Of a stretch of DNA of 64,000 bases, positions 43,510 through 51,932 are shown one piece after another. The position numbers were made by a program, and so were the translations under genes. The notes below the pieces were generated by a model, which was not told where the DNA came from, did not search any database, and saw nothing but the letters and a program-made list of their open reading frames with translations. The stretch is from Coleofasciculus sp. FACHB-1120 (GTDB lineage Bacteria; Cyanobacteriota; Cyanobacteriia; Cyanobacteriales; FACHB-T130). Location of the stretch: positions 62,001-126,000 of the forward strand of contig NZ_JACJTV010000009.1 of assembly GCF_014698845.1 (NCBI RefSeq), given 5' to 3'. Numbering within the stretch: the first letter of the stretch is position 1; every line of letters starts with the position of its first letter.

Positions 43510-44010
43510 ATGAACAATAGATTTACGAATAATCGGGTTGCCGATAGAACTAAGAGATTTTCCGAAGGATTTTGGAACAGTGGCGGCGCGATCGCATTAG
43601 TGCTGCTTGCCATGCTTCTTCCCGCTTGTGTAGCTGTCGAGAAAGAAGCGGCTGCCCCTGAACCTACCACAGCCGTTGAAAAAGTTTCTCAAAACACGGA
43701 TCAACTGATCGGTCAGACGGTGACGGTCAGTGGCGAAGTTGAAGAAATTGTTGGTCCCAAAGCGTTTCAGTTAGAAGACGACAAAATATTCAGTGGCGAA
43801 AAAGTGTTGGTTTTGAATGCAGTTCCTGCCGCAGTTGCGATCGCTGAAGGTAAGAATGTTACGGTGACAGGGCAAGTTCGTAAATTCGTCCTGGCTGATT
43901 TCGAGAAAGAGTACAACTTAACGAACGATTTAAATGTCAAGAAGAAAATGACAGCCGAATTTGAAGGCAAGCCGGTAATTATTGCTCAGACAACCCAAGT
44001 CATCGAGTAA
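43510..44010 (+). CDS. OB-fold-like lipoprotein, unknown function
   Basis: 166 residues. After a basic n-region and a hydrophobic core (GGAIALVLLAMLLPAC) there is a lipobox-type Cys40. The mature part reads VSQNTDQLIGQTVTVSGEVEEIVGPKAFQLED and EGKNVTVTGQVRKFVLADFEKEY, the layout of a nucleic-acid-independent bacterial OB-fold (BOF/YgiW-like) domain of ~100 residues. Such domains bind small ligands in the periplasm. An AGGAG ribosome-binding site lies about 10 bases before the ATG at 43510. No partner gene is obvious; the next gene is on the other strand. Confidence 0.85.
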   Translation: MNNRFTNNRVADRTKRFSEGFWNSGGAIALVLLAMLLPACVAVEKEAAAPEPTTAVEKVSQNTDQLIGQTVTVSGEVEEIVGPKAFQLEDDKIFSGEKVLVLNAVPAAVAIAEGKNVTVTGQVRKFVLADFEKEYNLTNDLNVKKKMTAEFEGKPVIIAQTTQVIE

Positions 44011-44034
44011 TTCACTAGGGATTACCCATTCGAC

Positions 44035-44466
44035 TTAAGCGATTTCTTCGCTGTTGAATAGTTCAAATATTTGCCGACAAAAGTGCTTCAGCTTTTCCCC
44101 CACTTCAGCCACTGGCTGGGATTCGCCGACAAACTGCCACTCCTCTACGGTCGAGAGTAGCCACTGTTTGCCTTTATGGTCAAAACCTGCCAATTCGACA
44201 CCGATGGCGCGGCGAATCCCGGTCACGGGGTCTTCGTGAAAGCGAATCTGTACCAAAATGCTGCGGCTTTGAAATAAGCGACTTCTGCCAGGAAAATGGA
44301 AGCCGATATCAATTGAATCCGGATCGACTAACTCTCTAGTATCCGGGTCGTTTGCCCAAGGTTTTAAATCTGCTTTTGCATCAGGAAACTCAGATTTGTA
44401 GAGATTGACAACAGCAGCAATCTTAGTAGCGACTTCTATGTTTATGGCCTGTTCAGCTGCATTCAC
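44035..44466 (-). CDS. Conserved hypothetical protein
   Basis: 143 residues, no recognised domain. Features include an acidic middle (AKADLKPWANDPDTRELVDPDSIDIGFHFPGR), QIRFHEDPVTGIRRAIGVELAGFDHKGKQW, and no cysteine apart from one near the C-terminus. It has no signal peptide, so it is probably cytoplasmic. It starts at ATG 44466 and is convergent with the lipoprotein gene. AT-rich DNA lies upstream. Confidence 0.78.
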   Translation of the reverse strand: MNAAEQAINIEVATKIAAVVNLYKSEFPDAKADLKPWANDPDTRELVDPDSIDIGFHFPGRSRLFQSRSILVQIRFHEDPVTGIRRAIGVELAGFDHKGKQWLLSTVEEWQFVGESQPVAEVGEKLKHFCRQIFELFNSEEIA

Positions 44467-44886
44467 TTCGCTTGGGTTCCCCTAAACTTACGCTTTTTCA
44501 GTTGTTTTGGCGTTTAAATATAACAGGATGTTCTCTATTTCGCAACTTGGTAGAGCATCCTTCTTTAAGTTTATTCATTGACGCGATAAGAATGGTAATT
44601 CTGGATACTATACAAGTGCCATTTTTTAAGGTATATTTAAATAATGGAAATATGTGCATTTTTAAAAATTTCGGTTATATTTTCATTGTAAAGAATCATT
44701 ATAAAATAAATTTAAATTACTAATAATATACCAGAAAAAACTGCTAAATCATCATGAAATCATTGAACTTCTAATATTTCAACAGCAGAATTTTAGATGC
44801 AATTTTAACCAGAATACTAAAATTGAAACTTGACTTGCTTTGCCGGAGATTCCCGCTTTTGCGGTAAGCTCAAGCAACCGGGAGAT
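44467..44886. other. AT-rich intergenic region with a hairpin
   Basis: AGGATGTTCT (44525-44534) pairs with AGAGCATCCT (44552-44561), one G-U pair, followed by TTCTTTAAG. A spurious-looking short frame (44472-44723) exists but reads as AT-rich random sequence. No gene is supported. Confidence 0.5.
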
Positions 44887-45753
44887 GTGCAGGCAAAGAT
44901 AGTGTCAACCAATGAGCAATTAATCAAGATCGGTTCCTTGGAATGGTTTTACCGGGAAGAGAATCCGATTGGTAGAAGTGATAACCTGCCAGTTCTGCTG
45001 CTGCACGGGTTGCCGTCGCAGAGTTATAGCTGGAGCGGGGTAATGCCCGGATTAGCAGAGAAAGGGTATAGAGCGATCGCGCCTGACTGGATTGGTTTTG
45101 GCTTCTCGGCGAAACCCGACCGGCGAGACTTTGCGTATACACCCGATACCTTCATTAACGCGCTAGCAGAATTCATCCAACACCTGGAAATCGAGCGATT
45201 CTATCTGGTCGTTCAGGGATTTTTGGGTTCTGTGGGACTCCAGTACGCCCTGCGTCATCCAGACAAAATCGAGCGGTTGGTTATCCTCAATACACCTGTG
45301 TCAACGACTGCCAAGCTGCCTTGGAAAATTCAACAACTAGGTCTGCCTTTTGTCGGCGATATGATGACGCAAGACCCGCTCTTGGTGGACAGAACTTTAG
45401 AAGGTGGTAGCCGTTACGTCATCCCAGATAAGGACTTAGATGTTTACCGCCGTCCCTACCTCAAAAGTTCGGATGCGGGGCGAAGTCTCCTGTACACAGT
45501 ACGGAATCTCCAGCTTCAGCAGTCGATGGCAGAAATAGAATCCGGTTTTCAAAACTGGACGCAGCCAACTTTAATTGCCTGGGGGATGAAAGACCCCTGG
45601 CTTCCCTTCACTCAAGCGCAACAGCTAGGGAGTTCCATCCAGAAGGCAGAAATCATGAAGATGGAAGAAGTCGGGCATTATCCTCAAGACCATTGGTCGG
45701 ACAAGGTCAGCGATGCGATTCAAGGGTTTTTGCGTCGTCAGGCAATTAAGTAA
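44887..45753 (+). CDS. Alpha/beta hydrolase-fold protein without the nucleophile Ser
   Basis: 288 residues from GTG 44887 (a TTG at 44830 extends the frame; GGGAG lies just before the GTG). The fold is of the haloalkane dehalogenase/epoxide hydrolase type: LLLHGLPSQSYSW, DWIGFGFSAKPDR, WGMKDPWLPF (acid position) and GHYPQDH (His). At the nucleophile elbow, where GxSxG or GxDxG is expected, the sequence is VVQGFLGSVG, so the nucleophile is replaced by Phe. Similar sequences without the nucleophile occur in other cyanobacteria and in plastids. It is therefore probably not a classic hydrolase. It precedes psbQ by 80 bases on the same strand. Confidence 0.87.
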   Translation: MQAKIVSTNEQLIKIGSLEWFYREENPIGRSDNLPVLLLHGLPSQSYSWSGVMPGLAEKGYRAIAPDWIGFGFSAKPDRRDFAYTPDTFINALAEFIQHLEIERFYLVVQGFLGSVGLQYALRHPDKIERLVILNTPVSTTAKLPWKIQQLGLPFVGDMMTQDPLLVDRTLEGGSRYVIPDKDLDVYRRPYLKSSDAGRSLLYTVRNLQLQQSMAEIESGFQNWTQPTLIAWGMKDPWLPFTQAQQLGSSIQKAEIMKMEEVGHYPQDHWSDKVSDAIQGFLRRQAIK

Positions 45754-45833
45754 TGGGTGGATATCATCTCTTTTTCTCTTCTCCTCTCGCGTTTTCCCGA
45801 TTTTTCTCTAAAATAACAGGGGAAATTTGATTC

Positions 45834-46304
45834 ATGGTTTCAAAAAATAGCATGATGGCACGTTATCGGTCTATTTTGGGTTTGATTTTGGCAATGGTAG
45901 CCACATTTCTGGTTAGTTGCGGTAGTGGGACTGCGGCAACGAAATCGGCTCCTAGCTACACGGCGACTCAGATTGAGCAGATTCAGCAATCGCTTCCGGG
46001 AATTCAAGAACAGCGCGATCGCCTTAACACATTGCAAACCCTAATCCAACAACGGCGGTGGGTAGATGTGGGTACATTTATTCACGGGCCACTGGGAGAT
46101 TTGCGACGGAATATGAACCGTGTGGCGGATAGCTTGGTTCCCAAGGACCAACAGGCGGCGCGTCAAGCAGGAAAAGATTTGTTCAGCGATCTGGTCAGAA
46201 TTGATCAGGCTGCGAAAGAGGCAGATTATCAGCAAGCGGTGACAAATTTCCGCTCTGCATTGCAAGAGTTCGACGCCTTCTTGAACTTAATTCCGAAGGC
46301 ATAG
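45834..46304 (+). CDS. psbQ: Photosystem II lipoprotein PsbQ (CyanoQ)
   Basis: 156 residues. The N-terminus is hydrophobic with a lipobox LVSC (Cys29), followed by a Ser/Thr linker and a four-helix bundle typical of cyanobacterial PsbQ: QIEQIQQSLPGIQEQRDRL, IQQRRWVDVGTFIHGPLG and FRSALQEFDAFLNLIP. It is a luminal subunit that stabilises the oxygen-evolving complex. Two ATG codons (45834 and 45852-45857) are possible starts; the first gives an n-region with Lys. A palindromic repeat follows. Confidence 0.95.
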   Translation: MVSKNSMMARYRSILGLILAMVATFLVSCGSGTAATKSAPSYTATQIEQIQQSLPGIQEQRDRLNTLQTLIQQRRWVDVGTFIHGPLGDLRRNMNRVADSLVPKDQQAARQAGKDLFSDLVRIDQAAKEADYQQAVTNFRSALQEFDAFLNLIPKA

Positions 46305-46313
46305 CCAATTAAG

Positions 46314-46424
46314 GGGTAATTGGGAAAAAGTCATTAGTCCTGGGTCAGTTGTCATTAGTTTGTTGCTACTGACTCAGAATTCAGGGCTAATCATCATTAC
46401 CGATTACCCCATTACCAATTACCC
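46314..46424. repeat. Nested palindrome of the same family as the 23.6 kb element
   Basis: Outer arms GGGTAATTGG (46314-46323) and CCAATTACCC (46415-46424) pair perfectly; an inner TGGGTCAGT/ACTGACTCA stem (46341-46349 with 46368-46376, one G-U pair) lies inside. The right end CCAATTACCCATTT is shared with 23567-23653. It lies after psbQ. Confidence 0.75.
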
Positions 46425-46445
46425 ATTTCTCATGCGCTCTTTCTG

Positions 46446-47555
46446 ATGCGCTCTCAAATGAGTCAGGTTGTGATTATTGGATGCGGCGTTGTTGGGGCTG
46501 CGATCGCTTATGAACTCAGTCTAATTCCAGGGCTAACAATCACAGTCTTGGACAAGCAACCACCCGCACAAGCCGCCACTGGCGCTGCATTGGGCGTCTT
46601 GATGGGCGCGATCAGTCACAAAATCAAGGGCAATGCCTGGAAAATGCGGCAGGCTAGTATCCAGCGCTATGAAACCCTGATTCCAGAGCTAGAAGCGCTT
46701 TTAGAGCGTCAGATCCCCTTCAACCGGCAGGGAATTCTGATGCTCTGCTTTGCCGGTGAAGATTTATCTCGTTGGGAAAAACTGGTAGAAATTCGCCAAA
46801 CTCAAGGCTGGCACCTGGAAATTTGGGACGCCCCCCAAGTCCAGTCTCGCTGTCCTCAGTTGAGTCATGAGATCATCGGCGCGATTTATTCTCCCCAAGA
46901 TCGGCAACTCGACCCGGTTGCTCTGACTTTAGCGCTGGTTGATGCTGCTCAACGCAACGGCGTTACCTTTAAATTTGGCGTCACCGTCTTAGAAGAGGAA
47001 GCAACAAATGCGGACATTCGCCACATTCAAACAACCGCAGGGCAAGTTGATGTTGATTGGTTAATTGTGGCAGCAGGGCTAGGTTCCACCCCACTCACAG
47101 CGTCTTTAAAACAACCGATTGATATTCGCCCGGTATTGGGACAAGCGTTGCACTTGCGCCTAGCGCAGCCAATGGGGCGTGCAGATTTCCAGCCGACAAT
47201 TACAGGCAATGATGTCCACATTGTGCCCGTAACGGACACAGAATACTGGGTTGGTGCGACGGTGGAGTTTCCCAATAATGGGGATGAGATAGTGGCAGAT
47301 GCCGCCCATCTGGATGCAGTTATGGTGCAAGCGATCGCTTTTTGCCCCAGCTTAGCCCAAGCCACAATCCTTAAAACTTGGTCGGGGTTGCGTCCCCGCC
47401 CCGAAGGACGCCCCGCCCCTGTTATCGGTCTTCTGCCCGGTTATAGCAATGTTCTCCTCGCCACAGGTCACTATCGCAACGGCGTTTTACTCGCACCCGC
47501 CACCGCCCAAGCGATTCGGGAACTGATTATGCGATCGCGCAATCAAGATAAATAA
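46446..47555 (+). CDS. FAD-dependent oxidoreductase (DAO family, glycine/D-amino-acid oxidase-like)
   Basis: 369 residues from ATG 46446 (or ATG 46458). The N-terminus QVVIIGCGVVGAAIAYEL is the GxGxxG dinucleotide fold; VDWLIVAAGLGSTPL, and near the C-terminus LKTWSGLRPRPEGRPAPVIG and LLATGHYRNGVLLAPATA, are typical of the DAO/ThiO group. It would oxidise an amine such as glycine to the imine with O2, possibly for thiazole synthesis in thiamin, but this is inferred from family; no thiG or thiS is adjacent. Full length. GC content is higher than in the next two genes. Confidence 0.9.
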   Translation: MRSQMSQVVIIGCGVVGAAIAYELSLIPGLTITVLDKQPPAQAATGAALGVLMGAISHKIKGNAWKMRQASIQRYETLIPELEALLERQIPFNRQGILMLCFAGEDLSRWEKLVEIRQTQGWHLEIWDAPQVQSRCPQLSHEIIGAIYSPQDRQLDPVALTLALVDAAQRNGVTFKFGVTVLEEEATNADIRHIQTTAGQVDVDWLIVAAGLGSTPLTASLKQPIDIRPVLGQALHLRLAQPMGRADFQPTITGNDVHIVPVTDTEYWVGATVEFPNNGDEIVADAAHLDAVMVQAIAFCPSLAQATILKTWSGLRPRPEGRPAPVIGLLPGYSNVLLATGHYRNGVLLAPATAQAIRELIMRSRNQDK

Positions 47556-47588
47556 TCGTGAGATGTCTGATTTTGCTATTTTATTCAA

Positions 47589-48926
47589 ATGGTTATTTTA
47601 CTGAAAATACTTAAATTATTTTTAGCGATCGCCCTTTTATTCGTTGCCTTTAATTTAAGAGCGCCTTTCCTCCCAAGCATAAAATTTTATTTCTTTTTAT
47701 GTTTAACCGCAATCAATTTAGCTTTAATTTTTACTGAAATCAAAGCCTTTACTCCCTCGAAGCTTAAAAAAAAATTCCTGAATAAAATAATCCTAGTGAT
47801 TGCTTGCCTAAGTCTTTTTACGGCTTTAACAGTTGAAATAAGATTTAACTTACTGAAACAAAGTGTATTCCACGCCAAACCATCCCAAATAGAAAAGCTG
47901 GGTCAGCACTTTATTATTGGCTACCGAGACTTGAATGAAGTCAAGAAACTAGTTTCTAAAAAAGCGATAGGCGGTATATTTCTCACAACCAGAAATACTA
48001 AAAATAAAACTAAACAAGAGATAAAGCAAGAAATTAGTGCTTTGCAGGATATTCGCCGCACTCAAGGTTTATCTCCTTTGTGGATAGCGACCGATCAAGA
48101 AGGGGGTGTAGTATCTCGCTTATCTCCCCCTCTAACCCGATTACCTCAATTATCAAAAGTTATTTCTGAGTCGGCAAATATAGAACAAGCAAAAGATAAA
48201 GTCCTCAAGTATGCCAAAACTCAGGCAAGTGAGCTATCTAGCATTGGAATTAATCTAAATTTTGCCCCCGTGGTGGATTTAAACAAGGGACTAATTAATC
48301 CAAACGATAAATTTTCTAAGATTTATAAGCGAGCTATTTCATCTGATAAAGAAGTCGTTAAAAAATTTGCTTTGTTATATTGTCAGACGTTAGAAGCAAA
48401 TGGGGTTAGATGTACTATCAAGCATTTTCCGGGATTAGGAAGAGTAGATACCGACACCCATCTCGAAAGTGCAGAATTGCATACTTCCGTGGATGAATTA
48501 GCGCAGGATGACTGGGTACCTTTCCGGACATTAATGAGTAATTCTCAGGCGTTTACAATGTTGGGTCACGCTAAATTAATGGCGGTAGATACTGAACATC
48601 CAGCCTCCTTTTCTCAGAAAGTAATTAGTATTATTAGAAATAATTGGCAACAGGATGGGGTTTTAATCACTGACGATTTTTGTATGTATGCAGTTTATAA
48701 CAGTAAAGATGGTTTGAGAAATGCTACCGTCAAGGCGCTGAATGCCGGAGCCGATATGATATTGATTGCTTACGATAACGATTTATATTACGAAGCGATG
48801 GATGCTTTAATAAAAGCTGATAACAAGCGCCAATTAGATAATAAACTGCTAGTAAAAAGTAGCAACAGGTTAGAGCAAACCAAAAAGGCTCTCTATGGAT
48901 TGCAGATAGGTGGAACAAACGGGTGA
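47589..48926 (+). CDS. Glycoside hydrolase family 3 (NagZ-like), membrane-anchored
   Basis: 445 residues. Three N-terminal hydrophobic stretches (residues ~5-25, ~28-48 and ~60-80) anchor it. The GH3 domain has LWIATDQEGGVVSRLS, LNFAPVVDLNKG, KHFPGLGRVDTDTH (the Asp-His acid/base loop typical of NagZ-type hexosaminidases) and LITDDFCMYAV (nucleophile Asp). It probably removes N-acetylhexosamine from peptidoglycan or a glycan. The DNA is markedly more AT-rich than the flanking genes, and the GH3 stop is followed at once by the next gene, so acquisition as a pair is possible. Start ATG 47589. Confidence 0.9.
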   Translation: MVILLKILKLFLAIALLFVAFNLRAPFLPSIKFYFFLCLTAINLALIFTEIKAFTPSKLKKKFLNKIILVIACLSLFTALTVEIRFNLLKQSVFHAKPSQIEKLGQHFIIGYRDLNEVKKLVSKKAIGGIFLTTRNTKNKTKQEIKQEISALQDIRRTQGLSPLWIATDQEGGVVSRLSPPLTRLPQLSKVISESANIEQAKDKVLKYAKTQASELSSIGINLNFAPVVDLNKGLINPNDKFSKIYKRAISSDKEVVKKFALLYCQTLEANGVRCTIKHFPGLGRVDTDTHLESAELHTSVDELAQDDWVPFRTLMSNSQAFTMLGHAKLMAVDTEHPASFSQKVISIIRNNWQQDGVLITDDFCMYAVYNSKDGLRNATVKALNAGADMILIAYDNDLYYEAMDALIKADNKRQLDNKLLVKSSNRLEQTKKALYGLQIGGTNG

Positions 48927-49012
48927 GATTCGAGGCGGCGTTAACGAGGTGTTTGCTGTATATTAATAAATGTAAATTAATCAAGCAAAACTTTAGTAGC
49001 TCAGCCGTCAAT

Positions 49013-49495
49013 ATGTCCAGCAAGCCTCTAGGAAAATCCCGCCCCCTCTGGCAAGTGATTCTTTTGTCGATTGCCACCCTGATGCTGTATTACGGCTGGT
49101 ATAAGTGGATAATTCAAGAAGAATTACGTCGCTATAAAGGTTATGGTTGGTCAGGAACCTTGTGCTTAGCACCTTTTGTCTTAGGGGTAGCAGTTCCCCA
49201 ACTGTTGCGTATATTCGATCCTGATGTCCCTGGCTGGTTTGGTTGGTTTTCCTTGCTGGGAATTGCCTGGATTTACATTGTGCAGTTTAGACTGTATAAA
49301 ACTGTAAACGAACTCTACAGCCAAGCGGAGATGAAAGAACCACTGGTTGTCTGGTGGATGTTTGTACCAGGTTTGAATTTAATCGTTGGCTTGAGACAAA
49401 TTCACTTTTTAAGTGAGTATTGGGCAAATAAACAGGGGATGAGCGTTAACGATCCGCTTGCTGAAAGCATCTCTTTTCTCTCAGCGAATACTTAA
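49013..49495 (+). CDS. DUF4234-like membrane protein
   Basis: 160 residues from ATG 49013. A GTG at 48923 overlaps the GH3 stop codon, but the 30 residues it would add are basic and unlike a membrane protein start. Four hydrophobic segments: VILLSIATLMLYYGWYKW, LCLAPFVLGVAVPQLL, FGWFSLLGIAWIYIVQF and PLVVWWMFVPGLNLIVGL. The YYGWYKWIIQEE phrase resembles DUF4234 proteins of unknown role. It is AT-rich like the GH3 gene and possibly cotranscribed with it. Confidence 0.78.
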   Translation: MSSKPLGKSRPLWQVILLSIATLMLYYGWYKWIIQEELRRYKGYGWSGTLCLAPFVLGVAVPQLLRIFDPDVPGWFGWFSLLGIAWIYIVQFRLYKTVNELYSQAEMKEPLVVWWMFVPGLNLIVGLRQIHFLSEYWANKQGMSVNDPLAESISFLSANT

Positions 49496-49527
49496 CGCTG
49501 TTCAAGAGATGAATGTAGGGAGGAAGC

Positions 49528-50646
49528 TTATAAAGGAATTGAGGGGCGATCGCCTGCTTGAAAGCGTTGCCAAGATGTTTTCAAAGCTGAAGGAGCAGGA
49601 TAATTAGTGTCATAAACAACAATTACATTCGTCAGGTTCCGTCCTGCGGGAAGTAAAATTCTTCCATTATGGGCTAAAGCTTCTGAAGCTCCACCATCCA
49701 AATTCATTGCTTCAATACAGCCAATCGCTTTCATAATGTTGGCTTCTTGTTGTAAAGATAGACTAGCAAGAAAAGAAATTAAAAATAACTGTTTTCGATT
49801 CGCTGGAAACCCAATCGCAGTCCGATATCCTACACCGAGAACATGAGGATCTGCGAAGCCTTCTGATTGCGGCGAGATGGAAATTTTTCCTTGTTTAATC
49901 AGTCTTGGCCCGCAAGTAATTGAAAACCAGTGTTGATCCCAATTTGGCTGTCCTTCTGTTCGTGCGGTAATCATTTCTAACTGATTACCTGCTTTAATCC
50001 CCAAGGTAGTACCATAATTTTCCCAGCGGCTGTATTTCAGAAATCTCCCAGCAGCCACCATGTTACCCATTACCCACTTCTGGTTACTTTTATCAAAAAA
50101 AGTGCCATTGGCTACCACAGCAGCCTTCTGACGCGCTACCAGCTTGGCAAAAGGTTCATCGCCGTTGCTCACCGTTGGCCCGTTGGCATAAGTTGCATTA
50201 TTTGCTAATCCCAGAGTGATAAAAGTTTCGGGGTCTGAGAGGTCAATTGTGGTTTGATAGAAAGACACCCCAGCCACTGTTTTTTGGGTAACTTGTACAG
50301 GTTTTCCTTTGGCAACAGAGGGATTGACTTTGGTTTTGGAAGACGGTTGAGATGGTTTAGGCGTGGCGCTGGTTTTTGGAGTTGGCGTGGGTAAAGGCTG
50401 AGGAGAAACGCTGCTGATTGGTGTTGGCGTACTACTGGGTAGAGGTTTTTCAGCGACTCCGTTTTGAGACTCCCATAAAGCGATTGCTTTCTCCCATAAT
50501 TGGCGAACAAGATTGGCAAAATTGGAGCGGTTTTGCCCAATTGAGAAGAATTCGGTTAAAACTTGAGCAAGTGCCAAACCTACTAAAAATAAAAAAGTGC
50601 GCCGCAGCATTTTACGGCAACCATTGGGTTGTTTTCGCTCTGGCAT
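49528..50646 (-). CDS. Phosphodiester glycosidase family (NAGPA-like) protein
   Basis: 372 residues. An N-terminal transmembrane or signal segment (RRTFLFLVGLALAQVL) is followed by a Pro/Thr/Lys linker (TPTPISSVSPQPLPTPTP) and the NAGPA domain (~120-360) with VVANGTFFDK, FSITCGPRLIKQG, GVGYRTAIGF and the signature CIEAMNLDGGASEALAHNG. The human relative removes N-acetylglucosamine from phosphodiester-linked sugars; bacterial members likely act on teichoic-acid-like or polysaccharide phosphodiesters. Exported or membrane-anchored. ATG start at 50646. Upstream is a short gap before the Nudix gene. Confidence 0.88.
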   Translation of the reverse strand: MPERKQPNGCRKMLRRTFLFLVGLALAQVLTEFFSIGQNRSNFANLVRQLWEKAIALWESQNGVAEKPLPSSTPTPISSVSPQPLPTPTPKTSATPKPSQPSSKTKVNPSVAKGKPVQVTQKTVAGVSFYQTTIDLSDPETFITLGLANNATYANGPTVSNGDEPFAKLVARQKAAVVANGTFFDKSNQKWVMGNMVAAGRFLKYSRWENYGTTLGIKAGNQLEMITARTEGQPNWDQHWFSITCGPRLIKQGKISISPQSEGFADPHVLGVGYRTAIGFPANRKQLFLISFLASLSLQQEANIMKAIGCIEAMNLDGGASEALAHNGRILLPAGRNLTNVIVVYDTNYPAPSALKTSWQRFQAGDRPSIPL

Positions 50647-50790
50647 ACTTCGCTTACTTCTCGTCTAGCTACGGAATATTGAGCGAGGGGAGGAGAGATC
50701 GCTCTCCTCTCTACTCAGTTTTAGCAGAAGCAGCGATTGTCAAAGATTCCTGAAAAATGCCTCCACCCCCACTCCCGTCAACTGTTTAAG

Positions 50791-51228
50791 CTATTCGAGA
50801 GGCGGCTGTAGAGTTAATAAGGTATCAGGGAAAGTGACGAAAATGTGTTTCAGTTCGGCTTCTTCAACGCGCTTAACCGCTTGTTTTATACTTACCCACT
50901 GTCGCTTTCTAACGCTAGCTTCGGGCCAAACTTCCAATACCGTTTGTACCTGCATCAAAAATACCTCAACCCGACAGGTGCCCCCCCATTTTTGATACTC
51001 GTATGTACCCACCAAAGTCGGCAACACCTGACCGACGATCCCCGCCTCTTCCCAGGCTTCCTTGGCTGCCGAAGCTTGCGGAGTCATAAACGGCTCAATC
51101 ATTCCTTTAGGAATCACCCAGCGTTTGCCTGTTGAGGAAGTGATCAACAAAACTTCGATTTTTCCGTTTTTGATGCGATAGGGGATGACCGCCGATTGCT
51201 GATAACGCTGGGCTGATTTTAGATTCAT
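50791..51228 (-). CDS. Nudix hydrolase
   Basis: 145 residues. VLLITSSTGKRWVIPKGMIEP, then the Nudix box AAKEAWEEAGIVG with the REUxEExGU core (here KEAWEEAG), supports pyrophosphohydrolase activity on a nucleoside diphosphate linked to another moiety. The Glu at the start of the box (GX5E) is replaced by Met, so metal binding may be altered. C-terminus ends in EEAELKHIFVTFPDTLL. Full length and single domain. It sits 144 bases upstream of the phosphodiester glycosidase gene on the same strand. Confidence 0.93.
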   Translation of the reverse strand: MNLKSAQRYQQSAVIPYRIKNGKIEVLLITSSTGKRWVIPKGMIEPFMTPQASAAKEAWEEAGIVGQVLPTLVGTYEYQKWGGTCRVEVFLMQVQTVLEVWPEASVRKRQWVSIKQAVKRVEEAELKHIFVTFPDTLLTLQPPLE

Positions 51229-51579
51229 GGAACTTAATATTTTTTGGAAATGTTTGATAGGGATTGCTCCTGAAATGTAAGGATTCAGGTCATACCATAA
51301 TTGCTAAAACTGTTGATTCATAAGCATTTCCGCCGATTAGCTGCAAATTTATTTTCTCAATAAGAATCCGGAAAAGCCTGTTTTTTTGTGCATTATTGCA
51401 AATTAAGTTCTTTACATACGATGAAGGCAAGCCTGAAAGTGTCTCTGTGGCTGGCTTTTAAACACCTGAATTCTTACCCTGAAATTTGCTTTTTAAGCCG
51501 GACAGATATTGAGTGAGATAGCAATCGATTCAAGTAGAGCGATCGCACTCCATAGCTTTAGTAGAGATGGAGATGGGAA
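51229..51579. other. Intergenic region, nothing recognised
   Basis: 350 bases upstream of the Nudix gene and downstream of the small membrane protein gene, both on the minus strand. AT-rich with one HIP1 octamer (51539-51546). No gene, RNA or repeat that I can support. Confidence 0.35.
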
Positions 51580-51804
51580 CTAAACCTCATCTTTTCCAGA
51601 AATGAGCAGATTCAATAAACGATTTGTCTCTTTCTGTAAAGCAACCATCTCCTCTGTATTCTGAATAATTCTATTTTGTAAATTAAAGCCTTCATCAGTC
51701 ATTTGCTTCATTCGCTGCTGCTGATTAGAGCCACTACGAAGAACCAAGATAAATACAACTATAATCGGTACAAGAGGAACAAGTAATGAGATTATAAGTT
51801 CCAT
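51580..51804 (-). CDS. Small single-helix membrane protein with coiled coil
   Basis: 74 residues. One transmembrane helix (LIISLLVPLVPIIVVFILVL) is followed by a polar coiled-coil-like region (QQRMKQMTDEGFNLQNRIIQNTEEMVALQKETNRLLN). No family recognised. It starts at ATG 51804. It could be a small phage-shock or division-type protein, but sequence alone does not say. Confidence 0.65.
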   Translation of the reverse strand: MELIISLLVPLVPIIVVFILVLRSGSNQQQRMKQMTDEGFNLQNRIIQNTEEMVALQKETNRLLNLLISGKDEV

Positions 51805-51844
51805 ATTTAATCTTGAGAAATTACACTTTCAAGAATTAAGTTCC

Positions 51845-51892
51845 AGTGGTAGGGCGGACAAGTGGTACGGCGGACAAATGGTAGGGCGGGTA
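51845..51892. repeat. Three tandem 16-bp repeats upstream of the small membrane protein gene
   Basis: AGTGGTAGGGCGGACA, AGTGGTACGGCGGACA and AATGGTAGGGCGGGTA follow one another at 51845-51860, 51861-51876 and 51877-51892. They occupy the gap between prolyl oligopeptidase and the small membrane gene. Confidence 0.85.
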
Positions 51893-51932
51893 ATGTCACC
51901 CTACCTGTTGCTAATTGCTGAGTACGATACTA

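Noticed and set aside
44472-44723. 83-residue frame in AT-rich DNA
   Set aside because: Starts at TTG within a region with stem-loop and random AT composition; no ribosome-binding site or domain.
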